Source: CAYXDO01 sp964463485 (GTDB lineage: Bacteria > Myxococcota > Kuafuiibacteriia > Kuafuiibacteriales > Kuafuiibacteriaceae). Taken from it: 49,829 nt of DNA. The stretch covers positions 1 through 49,829 of the forward strand of contig CAYXDO010000077.1 in NCBI GenBank assembly GCA_964463485.1, in the 5' to 3' direction. Shown piece after piece: positions 8,528 through 16,969 of the stretch (positions are counted from its first letter, which is position 1; each line of letters opens with the position of its first letter). Position numbers and translations under genes: made by a program. Below the pieces are notes generated by a model that saw only the letters and a program-made list of their open reading frames with translations, ran no database searches and was not told the DNA's origin.

Positions 8528-9265
8528 TCAGCCCCGCGCTTCTTGGGCGAGCTTTTGGCCCTCGACGAGGCTCGAGAGCACCAGGATGCGGCCGCACTTT
8601 GGACACTCGATCATCGAGTCGAGGCGCCGGATCTCGACCATTTGCTGAGGTCGAACGACGAAGTTGCATCCGTTGCACTTGCCGTCCGTGAGCGCGACGG
8701 CCACGCCGCGGCGCTTTCGGATCTGCTCGTACTTGGCCATCACGCGATCGGGGATGCGGGAGGCGAGCTGCGGCCGGCCTTTGGCGGCCTCGCGGACTTC
8801 GGCGTCGACGGCACGCTGTTTGTCGCGGAGCACCGCGACCTCGGCGCGTGCTTCGGATTCGCGAGCGGAGAGGCGCTCCTCGATCTCGCCCACGACCTTC
8901 TTCTTGGCGTCGACTTCGGCCATCATCGCGAGCACCGTCTCTTCAGCAGTTCGGACCTGGCGTTCGCCTTGTTCGACCTCGCGCGAGAGCGCCTGATATT
9001 CGCGGGGCGACTTGATCTCGTTCAGGCGGCGCTTCCACTTCTGTTGTTTCTGCTGTTCTTCTCGGATCTGGCCCTCGAGCTCCGCTTGTTCGCGGGTCTT
9101 CGTTTCCATCTCCGCTCGGTGGGTGCCAAGCTCGGCACGAATCACGTCTGAGCCTTTTTCCAGCTCGGTGATCTGTTTGGCCAAAAGCTCGCCCGACTTC
9201 TCGAGCTCGAGCACACGACCGTCTATTTGTGAGAGCTCAAACAACGCCAGGAGAGTCTCGCGCAC
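8528..9265 (-). CDS. Coiled-coil protein with C-terminal C4 zinc ribbon (CdsZ/DUF164 type)
   Basis: The protein has 245 residues. Positions 1-170 form a long charged coiled-coil hairpin (for example EQAELEGQIREEQQKQQKWKR). The last 60 residues hold a zinc ribbon with two CxxC knuckles: CNGCNFVVRP near 197 and CPKCGRI near 224. This architecture defines the zf-RING_7/DUF164 family, widespread in delta-proteobacterial-type lineages and chlamydiae. The chlamydial member CdsZ is linked to type III secretion, while most others are uncharacterised. It is on the same strand as, and 37 bases downstream of, the CAT-anticodon tRNA. The family is clear from the sequence; the cellular role here is unknown. 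Confidence 0.92.
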   Translation of the reverse strand: MRETLLALFELSQIDGRVLELEKSGELLAKQITELEKGSDVIRAELGTHRAEMETKTREQAELEGQIREEQQKQQKWKRRLNEIKSPREYQALSREVEQGERQVRTAEETVLAMMAEVDAKKKVVGEIEERLSARESEARAEVAVLRDKQRAVDAEVREAAKGRPQLASRIPDRVMAKYEQIRKRRGVAVALTDGKCNGCNFVVRPQQMVEIRRLDSMIECPKCGRILVLSSLVEGQKLAQEARG

Positions 9266-9302
9266 GCCCTAACCTCCAACGGCGTGGCACATGCCCTTCA
9301 AA

Positions 9303-9375
9303 TGGGCCCACCTGGATTCGAACCAGGGACCGATCGGGTATGAGCCGACAGCTCTAACCGCTGAGCTATGGGCCC
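9303..9375 (-). tRNA. tRNA with CAT anticodon (Met, or Ile2 if lysidine-modified)
   Basis: Read on the minus strand, this is a complete 73-base cloverleaf. The acceptor stem is GGGCCCA/TGGGCCC with discriminator A, the D stem GCTC/GAGC, the anticodon stem GTCGG/CCGAT around the loop CTCATAC (anticodon CAT), and the T stem CCTGG/CCAGG with loop TTCGAAT. CCA is not encoded. It is not an initiator-type tRNA, because the first acceptor pair is a normal G-C. Elongator Met and TilS-dependent Ile2 cannot be told apart with certainty here. Confidence 0.95.
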
Positions 9376-9445
9376 TGTCCGACGCCGCAGCGGCCGGGTC
9401 TACTCGGCTCTACGTGAAGCGTCAAGGCGTGCGAAACCGCGTCGG

Positions 9446-10483
9446 TCAGTCGGTTCGGTGGCGTTTTGCTCTGCCTCGGACCATGGAGACGGCCAGAGCG
9501 GTCGCAGCCTCGAAGCTGGCGTTCGACGCAACGCCTTTTCCTGCGAGATCATAGGCGGTTCCGTGGTCGACACTGGTGCGCACGAACGGCAGTCCGAGCG
9601 TCACGTTCACGGCGCGTTCGAAGTCGACGAGCTTGAGGGGGATCAGCGCCTGATCGTGGTATCCCGACACGACGACGTCGAACTCACCCGCGAGGGCGCG
9701 ACGAAACACCGCGTCGCCTGGGATCGGGCCTGAGACCTCGATTCCTTTTGCTCGGAGCGCTGCGAGCGCCGGCCCAAAGACGCGGAGCTCCTCGTCTCCA
9801 AACAAACCACCTTCTCCAGCGTGCGGATTCAGACCCGCGAGCGCGATTTTTGGTCGTTCGAGGTCAAACGATTCTCGGAGCTCGCGAAAGACGAGCTCGA
9901 TGGCCTCGCGGACCAACGACTCCGTCAACACCCGCGGCACTTCGGCGAGCGCGATGTGCGTCGTGAGGGTGACGACACGAAGCCGCTCTCCGGCGAGCAT
10001 CATCACTGGCGTGACGGGCTGCGTGCCTCGACGTTTCGCCGCGAGCTCGGCCAACAGCTCGGTGTGCCCTGGCCATGGAGCTCCGCACCGAGCGATCGAG
10101 GCCTTCGAGATCGGCGCGGTGACGATGGCGTCGGCGTTCCCTAGCTCGACCGCTTCGACCGCCGCGAAGATGGCATCGAGCTGCGCTCGATCCGAAGCCG
10201 GAGTCGGTCGAGCGGGGACTCGCTCCTCGGCACGCAGCTTGGCGATTGGCCAAACGGCGAGCCCTGGTCGCGACGAAAACGGAACAGAGTCGACCGGAAC
10301 AGAGTCGACCGGGAAGAGCTCGAGCTCCACGGACGAGACCCGCGCGGCGTCGCGCAGCGTCTCGAGGTCGCCGAATACGACCGCGTCGCAGCCCTGATCG
10401 CGGGTGAAAGTCTTGACGATGACCTCGGGGCCGATGCCCACGGGGTCGCCCATCGTCACGGCAAGGAGGGGTCGCTCACGCAT
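9446..10483 (-). CDS. pdxA: 4-hydroxythreonine-4-phosphate dehydrogenase
   Basis: PdxA oxidises 4-phosphohydroxy-L-threonine with NAD in the DXP-dependent pathway to pyridoxal phosphate; the product is then used by PdxJ. The 345-residue protein begins with the diagnostic TMGDPVGIGPEV. It carries DAIVTAPISKASIARCG, GHTELLAELA, MMLAGERLRV, GLNPHAGEGGLFGDEE and VSGYHDQALIPLK, which hold the substrate and metal ligands, and ends with FVRTSVDHGTAYDLAGKG. Length is normal for the family. It begins 12 bases after the FHA/TPR gene and is probably co-transcribed with it. An odd point is a 15-base in-frame duplication encoding PVDSVPVDSV near residue 60, in a region that varies in the family. No pdxJ is in the window. 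Confidence 0.96.
   Translation of the reverse strand: MRERPLLAVTMGDPVGIGPEVIVKTFTRDQGCDAVVFGDLETLRDAARVSSVELELFPVDSVPVDSVPFSSRPGLAVWPIAKLRAEERVPARPTPASDRAQLDAIFAAVEAVELGNADAIVTAPISKASIARCGAPWPGHTELLAELAAKRRGTQPVTPVMMLAGERLRVVTLTTHIALAEVPRVLTESLVREAIELVFRELRESFDLERPKIALAGLNPHAGEGGLFGDEELRVFGPALAALRAKGIEVSGPIPGDAVFRRALAGEFDVVVSGYHDQALIPLKLVDFERAVNVTLGLPFVRTSVDHGTAYDLAGKGVASNASFEAATALAVSMVRGRAKRHRTD
10281..10310. repeat. 15-base direct repeat inside pdxA
   Basis: GGAACAGAGTCGACC occurs twice back to back (10281-10295, 10296-10310). On the coding (minus) strand it duplicates five codons in frame, giving PVDSV twice. Confidence 0.9.
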
Positions 10484-10495
10484 GACCGTGGTCGG

Positions 10496-12439
10496 TCACT
10501 CTTGGCCTTTGCTTCGCTTGATCAGCTCGCGCACCTGCGCGGCGTCTTTCGCGTTCGGGCTGAGCTCCACGTACTTCTCGTAGTGCTCGATCGATTGGCG
10601 CGTGCGGTCTTGTGAGGCGTAGATGATGCCGAGCTGGCGGTGGCATGGTGGGTGCTCGGCCATCTCGAGGCACCGGAGAAAGAGTCGTTCGGCCTGCTCG
10701 AGCTTGCTGTCGACGAGGAGCTTGGTGCCCTCTTTTTCGAGCTCTTGGGCTCGCTGGAAGTTGGGCTTCTTCTTCGTCGGCGTACCCTTCGGCTTTGCCT
10801 TGGCGTCTTCGGGCTCGACCGGATCTCCTTCTGGCTGAGGCGGGTCAGGTTCGGGCGCGATCACCTCGGGCTCACTCGGCGGCGGCTCGGGTTTTTTTTC
10901 CGCTTCCTTGAGCGCGTTTTGAGCTTCCTGCACCCGCAGGTACGCGGCCGGTGCGTTGGCGAAGTCGGCGACGTGCTGCCCGTAGTATTCGATCACCTGC
11001 GAATGTTTCTTCTCCTGAAAGAGACGTTCGAGGGCCTCGTCGTGGGCCGTGCTCTTCTTGCCGCTCAGCGAGAAGGCAGCGATCGCGAGCATCACGACGA
11101 TCAAACCCACCACGGCCACGAGCGTGACAGGCGACTTGCGCGGGGGCTCGTCGAACGAGGACGACGCGCGCGGCGCAGGCTCACTTCGTTCATGACGAGC
11201 CTGCGCAGGTGGACGCTTGGGCTCCAGCGCCGGCGCTGCTGGGCGAGGCTCGGGAACCGGGGGGTTCGAAGGGCGATGCGGCGCGGGCTTTGGGGGCGCC
11301 GGGACCGGCTGCTGGGTCACCACCGCGATGGGCTTGATGTCGTCGAGCGCCGAGATCGGCGTGTCGGTCACCGTTTGGGCGTTCGAAGGATCTTCGAGCG
11401 CCATCGCATCCCGCGCGCGCGCGAGGTCGGTGGCGACCTGCGGTGCCTTTGGCGGGCCCGAACGGGTCTTGGGGGGCGTGACCCCCGCTTCGAGCATCGC
11501 ACGGGACTCCTCGTCCGTAGGCTCGAACGCTTCGCCCGCCGGGATGTAGCGGAAGCAAACGTGACCGAGCTCGATCAGGTCGTTCTTTCGGAGGTCGGTG
11601 ATCGCGTACTCCTCGCCGTTCACGAGGATTCCGTTCGCGCTCTCGAGGTCGATGATCTTGTGGGCGCGACCGTCGAACACGATCTTCGCGTGATTTCGCG
11701 ACACGGATCGGTGCTCGATCACCACGTCGTTGTCTTCGACGCGGCCGATCACGACCTCGGGCCGATTCAACGCGAACTCGCGCCCGGCGTGTTCGGTCGT
11801 GACGCAAATGATGCGCGGATGGTCTGCGACCGCCTGGAGCACCGAGATCGGTTCGGTGCGGGCGGCCGACGCGACTGCTCGGGCTGGGGCGTTGTCCGGG
11901 ACCGTCGCCGACGAGAGCCCGGCTGGGCTCGAGATCCCAGAGGGCGGGAACGGCGGGAGACCAGGGCGCTTTTCGGTGGGCGGGCCGCCGGTCTGCACCG
12001 TTGGGAGGTCGGGCCGTCGCTCCTCGATCGTCTCGCGGTTGGACGCGTCGGCGGACATCGCGCGGACATCGGGAACCGTCTCGAGCGCCTCTGGGCGCGC
12101 CGGGGCGGCGCTCCTGAAGTCGGGCTCGGCGTCTTGAACGTCTTCTCGCTGAAGGGCCAGGTGGTAGTCGCCGATTTCGACGAGGTCGCCTTCTTTGACC
12201 TCGATGCGCGATTCGATGCGCTCACCGTTGATCTTGACGCCGTTGAAGCTGTTCAGGTCCTCGATCAGGACCGCGCCGTTTTCGCGCACGAGGCGGGCGT
12301 GTCGACGCGACACGTTTCGTTCCATCAAGCGGATGGTGTTGCCTTCCATCCGGCCGATGGAAAGCTCCCCGCGAGACAGCGGGACGACGGTGGTCTTGCC
12401 TTCGTCGTCCTCGATAATGAGCTTGAAGACGGTTGCCAC
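10496..12439 (-). CDS. Membrane protein with two FHA domains and C-terminal TPR region
   Basis: A 647-residue protein from the GTG at 12439, chosen because the first FHA strand (TVFKLIIEDDEGK) begins there; the frame extends another 17 codons. FHA domain 1 (about 1-95) has GELSIGR, RNVSRRHARL and DLNSFNGVKING. After a Pro/Arg-rich linker, FHA domain 2 (about 215-305) has EVVIGRVEDNDVVI, RSVSRNHAKI and DLESANGILVNG. Both keep the Arg, Ser-Arg-His and Asn residues that bind phosphothreonine. A Pro-rich stretch leads to one transmembrane segment (VTLVAVVGLIVVMLAIAAF), then a helical region with TPR-like repeats (RAQELEKEGTKLLV, CHRQLGIIYASQD, SIEHYEKYVELSPN). It is probably a reader of Ser/Thr kinase signals at the inner membrane. 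pdxA follows 12 bases later. The 171 bases upstream hold no promoter I can name. Confidence 0.92.
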   Translation of the reverse strand: MATVFKLIIEDDEGKTTVVPLSRGELSIGRMEGNTIRLMERNVSRRHARLVRENGAVLIEDLNSFNGVKINGERIESRIEVKEGDLVEIGDYHLALQREDVQDAEPDFRSAAPARPEALETVPDVRAMSADASNRETIEERRPDLPTVQTGGPPTEKRPGLPPFPPSGISSPAGLSSATVPDNAPARAVASAARTEPISVLQAVADHPRIICVTTEHAGREFALNRPEVVIGRVEDNDVVIEHRSVSRNHAKIVFDGRAHKIIDLESANGILVNGEEYAITDLRKNDLIELGHVCFRYIPAGEAFEPTDEESRAMLEAGVTPPKTRSGPPKAPQVATDLARARDAMALEDPSNAQTVTDTPISALDDIKPIAVVTQQPVPAPPKPAPHRPSNPPVPEPRPAAPALEPKRPPAQARHERSEPAPRASSSFDEPPRKSPVTLVAVVGLIVVMLAIAAFSLSGKKSTAHDEALERLFQEKKHSQVIEYYGQHVADFANAPAAYLRVQEAQNALKEAEKKPEPPPSEPEVIAPEPDPPQPEGDPVEPEDAKAKPKGTPTKKKPNFQRAQELEKEGTKLLVDSKLEQAERLFLRCLEMAEHPPCHRQLGIIYASQDRTRQSIEHYEKYVELSPNAKDAAQVRELIKRSKGQE

Positions 12440-12610
12440 GAGCCCGCTCGACCAATGGTCGCCTCGCGACCTAGTTTTCTGGGATAGCACGCGGTCGCGG
12501 CGCGGGTAAAGGCAGGCGACGTCAGCCGATCGCGCGATGGCTTCGGCGGCCTTCGAACGGGTCGTCGCGCATTCGGGAGCCCAGGAGAAACCAACGACCG
12601 AAGGGCAAGG

Positions 12611-13720
12611 CTACTGATGCAAGCCTGAGACGACCTCCAGCGCGGCGGAGAGCTGAGCTTCCGCGCCCTTGCGCTGGATGTGCGGCTCGATGCCGCGCCC
12701 GTCGAGCGACTGGCCGGAAGGGGGGAAGTAGCGAGCGGTCGTCAGCCGCAAAAGGGATCGATCGGCGAGCTCGATGACCGTTTGTACGGTTCCTTTGCCG
12801 AACGTGCGCGTCCCGACCAGGGTTGCACGTCGGTTCTCGGACAGCGCGGCGGCGAGGGCCTCGGCGGCCGACGCGGTGCGTTCGTCGACGAGGATGGCGA
12901 CGGGATACGGAGGCTGGGTGCCTTTGGGGAAGGCCGTTTCCACGACTTGACCTCGCTCCCGACCTTCGATGCTCACGATGGTCCCCGAAGCGAGCCAGAG
13001 GTCGGCGATCCGAACGGCTTCTGAGAGCAGTCCGCCAGGGTTGCCGCGCAGGTCGAGCACGAGCCCCGCGATCCCGCCCGTTTTTTGAGCCGCTTCGAGA
13101 GCGCCGCGGACCTTGCCCTCCGTCCCATCGGCGAAGCGGCCGATCGAGACGTAGACGATGTTTCGATCAAGTCGTTTCCAAGCCACGCCCGCGCGTGGCG
13201 AGCGTTCTCGAACGACCATCACGCGGCGTCGCCCCCGGGTGTTTTCGATCTCGAGCTCCACGAGCGTGCCGGCAGGCCCGAGCAACGCGAGCTCCGGGTG
13301 TTCGTCGACGGGGCCTCCGGCGATGCTGACGAGACGGTCTTTAGGTCCTATGCCGACGCGCTCTGCAGAGCTGCCGGGGAAGACGCCGAGCACCGTGGCG
13401 CCCGGCGGCCCGACGAGGATTCCGATGTCGCCTTCGATCCGCGCGGCCTCTCGGTCCATCTTCGCGACCTGCTCGGGATCGAGGAAGGCGCTATGGGGGT
13501 CGAGCTCGGCGACCACGCCACGGATCGCGCCGTGGACCAGGTCTTTGACGGCGATCTTGCGCACGTAGCTCGCCTCGACGTGGTGGAGGGCCTGCGCGAA
13601 GACGGTGAGGAGCTCGTAGGTTTCGTCTCCGGCGCGTGCGCTCGGAGCCACCGCGCCGAGCGTAAAGCCGGCCAAGAGAAGGCCGAGATCCCTGAGCGAG
13701 AGGCGCTTCAGAGCGAGCAT
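12611..13720 (-). CDS. ctpA: C-terminal processing peptidase, S41 family
   Basis: A 369-residue exported protease. An N-terminal hydrophobic segment (about 8-30, ending ARA) acts as signal peptide or anchor. Residues 40-95 form the N-terminal helical region (HVEASYVRKI, LDPHSAFLDP). A PDZ domain follows (about 95-170), then the S41 core with LVLDLRGNPGGLL near 219. The catalytic Ser284 is in DERTASAAEAL and Lys309 in TRTFGKGTVQ, with Gln313 completing the usual Ser-Lys-Gln site. These proteases trim periplasmic proteins, including cell-wall hydrolases and their regulators. The gene follows the envC-like gene by 50 bases and ftsX before it, so it belongs to an envelope-division operon. That position suggests it could degrade or process a cell-wall hydrolase, which is inference. 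Confidence 0.94.
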   Translation of the reverse strand: MLALKRLSLRDLGLLLAGFTLGAVAPSARAGDETYELLTVFAQALHHVEASYVRKIAVKDLVHGAIRGVVAELDPHSAFLDPEQVAKMDREAARIEGDIGILVGPPGATVLGVFPGSSAERVGIGPKDRLVSIAGGPVDEHPELALLGPAGTLVELEIENTRGRRRVMVVRERSPRAGVAWKRLDRNIVYVSIGRFADGTEGKVRGALEAAQKTGGIAGLVLDLRGNPGGLLSEAVRIADLWLASGTIVSIEGRERGQVVETAFPKGTQPPYPVAILVDERTASAAEALAAALSENRRATLVGTRTFGKGTVQTVIELADRSLLRLTTARYFPPSGQSLDGRGIEPHIQRKGAEAQLSAALEVVSGLHQ

Positions 13721-13770
13721 GTTCGAATGTTACGGTAGACCGCGAGGCGTGGGTATCGAACAGCGAGGGC

Positions 13771-14916
13771 TTAGGGCGCCAGATAGAGCAGGGGGTCTTC
13801 AGGGGTTCTGCGTTTGCGCACTTCGAAGTACAGAAACGGCCCTTTCCAGGAGCCGGACTCGCCGACCGTTCCGATCGGGTCGCCGGCCGCGACCTCGTCG
13901 CCGACCGCCACCGACGGCTCGTCCAAGTGGCCGTAGAGGGTGAGGGCGCCGTCGCCGTGATCGAGCACGACCGCTCGTCCAAATCGAGCGATCGCGCCGG
14001 AGAAGGCCACGCGACCATGGAACGGAGCGTGAACCGGCTCGCCAAACGGCGCGCGGATGTCGATTCCGGGGTGGTCGAGCACGATCCGCGACTCCGGCTC
14101 GACGCGCTTTCCAAACGGCGCTTCGACGAGGCCAGCGACAGGCCACGGAAGCCGACCCTTTTGGCGCCCGAACCCTCCGGAGGCAGGGGGCGGCGGCGGG
14201 AGCAGGCCGCGGGGTACGGACGACGCCGCGTCAAGGCGCTTGGACGCGCTCGCGATCTCGCCGATCAGTCGATCCAAGGAGCGACGTTCGCGCTGGACCG
14301 CGGTCAAGAGCGCCGCGCGCTCCTTCCGCAAGGACTCGTTCGTCTCGAGCGCTTTGCCGAGCTCGAGCGAGCGACTCGCCAGCGCGGATCGCTCCGTCGT
14401 CGCCGCGCGCTCGGCCGCTAACGCGTCGTCACCGGCGCGTCGTACGCCTTCGAGCACGCGCGCGTCGTGCTCGAGCGCGAAGCCGAGGCGAGTCTTCAAG
14501 CGGCGCAGCTCGCTCGGAGATTTCGCACGCGCGAGCAGCTCCGAGAGCGCTGTTCGCCTCAGTCGAAGCATCGCGACGGCCCGCTTCGCGACGCGCGCAC
14601 GTTCGCCTAGGAGCTTCTCTTTGGCTTGTGCCAGTTGGGCCTCCGCCGCCTTGGCGGCGAGCTCCGCTCGCACCCTCGAGACCGAGAGCTCCACGACTCG
14701 CTTGCGCTGGTCCTCGAGCGATCGGTCGAGCTCCGCGAGCGCGCCCAGGATCGAGCCTTCTTCTTTGCGCAGGTTGCCCACGCGCTCTCTATCTTCCGTG
14801 ATGCGTGTGCTCATGGCCGCGCGCTCCCGTTCGGCCTGATCTCCTTCTCCGCCAAAGCCAGGCTCGGCGGCGAGGGGAGGCTCGGCCAGCGCGAGGAGCA
14901 ACGCGACCCCGAGCAT
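13771..14916 (-). CDS. envC: EnvC-like murein hydrolase activator with degenerate M23/LytM domain
   Basis: A 381-residue protein with a signal peptide (MLGVALLLALAEPPLAA), a long coiled coil (about 28-235) and a C-terminal LytM domain (about 255-381). The coiled coil plus LytM layout is that of EnvC, which is bound by FtsX and activates cell-wall amidases. In the LytM domain HPGID and LYGHL are kept, but the zinc-binding H-x-H segment reads FLY (361-363, in KGPFLYFEVR). The active site is therefore probably dead, as in E. coli EnvC, and the protein likely works as an activator. Start choice: ATG 14916 overlaps the ftsX stop as TGATG, a sign of coupled translation. The frame is open far upstream, but that part is a shadow of ftsX. 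Confidence 0.92.
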   Translation of the reverse strand: MLGVALLLALAEPPLAAEPGFGGEGDQAERERAAMSTRITEDRERVGNLRKEEGSILGALAELDRSLEDQRKRVVELSVSRVRAELAAKAAEAQLAQAKEKLLGERARVAKRAVAMLRLRRTALSELLARAKSPSELRRLKTRLGFALEHDARVLEGVRRAGDDALAAERAATTERSALASRSLELGKALETNESLRKERAALLTAVQRERRSLDRLIGEIASASKRLDAASSVPRGLLPPPPPASGGFGRQKGRLPWPVAGLVEAPFGKRVEPESRIVLDHPGIDIRAPFGEPVHAPFHGRVAFSGAIARFGRAVVLDHGDGALTLYGHLDEPSVAVGDEVAAGDPIGTVGESGSWKGPFLYFEVRKRRTPEDPLLYLAP

Positions 14917-15818
14917 CAGATCCGCACGAACTTGCCGACCGCGAGCAAGCTCCCGAACAATCCAAGCCCGATCCCCACACCAAACAACAACGCGAGCACG
15001 GCGAGCGGGTCGACGGTGAGCTCCATCGGGCCGTAAGCGAACGAGAGCCCTTTGGCGAGCCACGTGGTGAGAACCTCTCGCATCCCCAACAGCACCAAGG
15101 TCGAGAGCATCGCGCCGAGCGCGCCTTGGATCGCACCTTCGATCACGAACGGGGCGCGGACGAAGCTGTCCGTCGCGCCGATCAACGAGAGCACTTCGAT
15201 CTCGTCCCGCCTCGCGTACACGATCAATCGAATCGTGTTCGACACCAAGATCACCACACCGAGCGACAAAGCGAGGCCTACGACGATCGCGACCACCCGC
15301 GCAAAGCCGAGCAACGAGGTGACGCGCTCGACGTCCTCCTGCCCGTAGCGAACGTCGTCGATCGGATCGACCGCGCGCAACCTCGCCGCGAGCTCCCGAA
15401 CCTCCGCGACCGTCCAAGTGCGTTCTTCCAACCGCACCTCGATCGAAGGCGGCACCAGATCGCGAGGCAAACCTTCGAGCACCACCTTGTCGACGCCGAG
15501 GCTCTCCTCGAGCTCGGCCATCGCCATCGTCGAGGTCACGAAGCGAGCGCTCTTCACCCCTGGCCACTCCGTGATCTCACTCGCTAAGGCGGCGCCCCGC
15601 TCGAGCGGCGTTTCCTTGGGCACGTAGGCTCCGATCTCGACGTCCCGCCCGAGCTCGTCAGCGACGCGGGAGAGGTTCTCGACGATCACCCAAAAAGTCG
15701 CGAGCAGCGACAGCGACACCGCGATCGTGAGCACGGCGAGCGCCGAGACGCCGAGAGAGCGCCACAGCCCCGACAACGCTTGATCGAAAAAGAAGCGCAG
15801 TCGGGCCAGCACGATCAC
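14916..15818 (-). CDS. ftsX: Cell division protein FtsX
   Basis: A 300-residue type VII ABC-family membrane protein. TM1 is near 22-45 (GVSALAVLTIAVSLSLLATF). An extracytoplasmic domain follows (about 46-165) with VEIGAYVPKETP and SARFVTSTMAMAELEE. Three more TM segments at about 170-295 include RDEIEVLSLIGATDSFVRAPFVIEG, the FtsX signature loop. In other bacteria FtsX pairs with the ATPase FtsE and transmits its cycle to EnvC- or CwlO-type hydrolase regulators. The GTG start overlaps the stop of the upstream flippase-like gene (GTGA), and the stop overlaps the envC-like start. No ftsE is in this operon or window, which is unusual. Confidence 0.95.
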   Translation of the reverse strand: MIVLARLRFFFDQALSGLWRSLGVSALAVLTIAVSLSLLATFWVIVENLSRVADELGRDVEIGAYVPKETPLERGAALASEITEWPGVKSARFVTSTMAMAELEESLGVDKVVLEGLPRDLVPPSIEVRLEERTWTVAEVRELAARLRAVDPIDDVRYGQEDVERVTSLLGFARVVAIVVGLALSLGVVILVSNTIRLIVYARRDEIEVLSLIGATDSFVRAPFVIEGAIQGALGAMLSTLVLLGMREVLTTWLAKGLSFAYGPMELTVDPLAVLALLFGVGIGLGLFGSLLAVGKFVRI

Positions 15819-16837
15819 TCTCGAGCGCGCCTGCTCAAGAGCGAGCCGGCTCCGCGTTCAACGGCCAGCAAGCCGAGCCCGAGGATCATCGCCTGGATGA
15901 CGAGCTGCACGCCGTGGCACGCGAGCGCGACCGGCGCCGCGTCCTGCGCGCTGACACCGAACGGCGCCAAGCCAATGCGTACTCCGAGCTCGAACGTCCC
16001 GGCGAAGCCGGGCGCCGCCGGGATCATCACGGTGAAGACCAACGCGCTCACGGTGAACGGGCCACCCATCAGCGGCACGTCCAATCCGTAGCTGCGCGTG
16101 ACGAGCGACAGCGCCCAGCCGCTCAAGGCCCAGTAGATTCCTGTCAACACGACGAAGCTCGCCGCGCTCTTGAAGCTCGCGAGCGAATGCAGCCCGTTCA
16201 GGAAGGTCTCGAGCAGGTGCAGGAGCTTGCTGGCGAGCTTCTCCGGCAGCGGTCGCAGCACGGCCTTCGTGATCGAAATCGCGGGCCCTCGCCAAATCAC
16301 CATCAGCACGAGGACGATCGAGGCGCCGCCGAAGCCGACGAGCGCGATCCGAGACAACGACTTCACTTCGTCCGGCAAGACTGACGGCCCGGGGATCATC
16401 CCGAGCAGCACGAAGAACAGGGCCACGTTGACGAGCCCGTCGGCGACGCGCTCCACCACGACCGCGGCCATGCCGCTCGCGAATCCGATTCCGCTCCGCG
16501 CGAGCATGGCCGGTCGCACGAACTCGCCGAGTCTCAGAGGCAGAAACATGGCGGCCGGGATCCCGACGCTCGCGGATGCGAAAACTTGGCGATGGCTGAC
16601 TTTTCCGAGCGGCTCCACGAGGAGCCCCCAGCGGAGGGTGCGGATGGCGTGAATGAAGAGGTTGATGAGGGCGTAGACGGCGATGGCTTGCCAACTGCTC
16701 CGACCGAGATCGTTCATGATCTCCCGGAGATCGACGCCGCGAAACGCGATCCAGAGGGTCGCCGCGGACCCTACGATCGCGACGAGCCCTTGGATGAGGG
16801 CCGGAACCACGCGCCGTGGCTTGGTCCCTTCGGCCAT
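15815..16837 (-). CDS. Lysylphosphatidylglycerol synthase TM-domain / flippase-like membrane protein (UPF0104)
   Basis: A 340-residue integral membrane protein with about eight TM segments. Family signatures include AFRGVDLREI near the N-terminus, IRTLRWGLLV, VGIPAAMFLPLRLGEFVRPAML (the conserved N/P-x-LP-x-R-x-GE-x-x-R region) and the C-terminal MIPAAPGFAGTFELG. It lacks the cytosolic aminoacyl-transferase domain of MprF, so it is of the stand-alone type thought to move lipids or lipid-linked molecules across the inner membrane. It is the first gene of the minus-strand operon with ftsX, the envC-like gene and ctpA, and overlaps ftsX by four bases. The substrate is unknown. Confidence 0.92.
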   Translation of the reverse strand: MAEGTKPRRVVPALIQGLVAIVGSAATLWIAFRGVDLREIMNDLGRSSWQAIAVYALINLFIHAIRTLRWGLLVEPLGKVSHRQVFASASVGIPAAMFLPLRLGEFVRPAMLARSGIGFASGMAAVVVERVADGLVNVALFFVLLGMIPGPSVLPDEVKSLSRIALVGFGGASIVLVLMVIWRGPAISITKAVLRPLPEKLASKLLHLLETFLNGLHSLASFKSAASFVVLTGIYWALSGWALSLVTRSYGLDVPLMGGPFTVSALVFTVMIPAAPGFAGTFELGVRIGLAPFGVSAQDAAPVALACHGVQLVIQAMILGLGLLAVERGAGSLLSRRARE

Positions 16838-16923
16838 GGGCTCGGGACACTACCGGCTCTTTGGTGAAAAGCAACCGAGCGGCCTGGCGACCCCACAGAG
16901 CCTCGTCTTCCGAGCAATGCTTC

Positions 16924-16952
16924 TTGACAGGGCCGGAGGGATCCGCGAGATG
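16924..16952 (+). promoter_or_regulatory. Possible promoter of the rpsP operon
   Basis: A perfect -35 hexamer, TTGACA, lies at 16924-16929 in the 132-base divergent gap. The sequence 17 bases downstream (GAGATG) is a poor -10 match. Placement 40 bases before the rpsP start fits, so it is offered as a candidate only. Confidence 0.35.
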
Positions 16953-16969
16953 AGCCGCTCGGTATATCC

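Noticed and set aside
9291..9554. Plus-strand open frame containing HLDSNQGPIGYEPTALTAELWA
   Set aside because: This is the well-known spurious translation across an antisense tRNA gene; the region is the CAT-anticodon tRNA.
10640..12487. Long plus-strand open frame opposite the FHA/TPR gene
   Set aside because: Arg/Asp/Val-rich composition with no family signature; it is the antisense shadow of a well-supported FHA gene in high-GC DNA.
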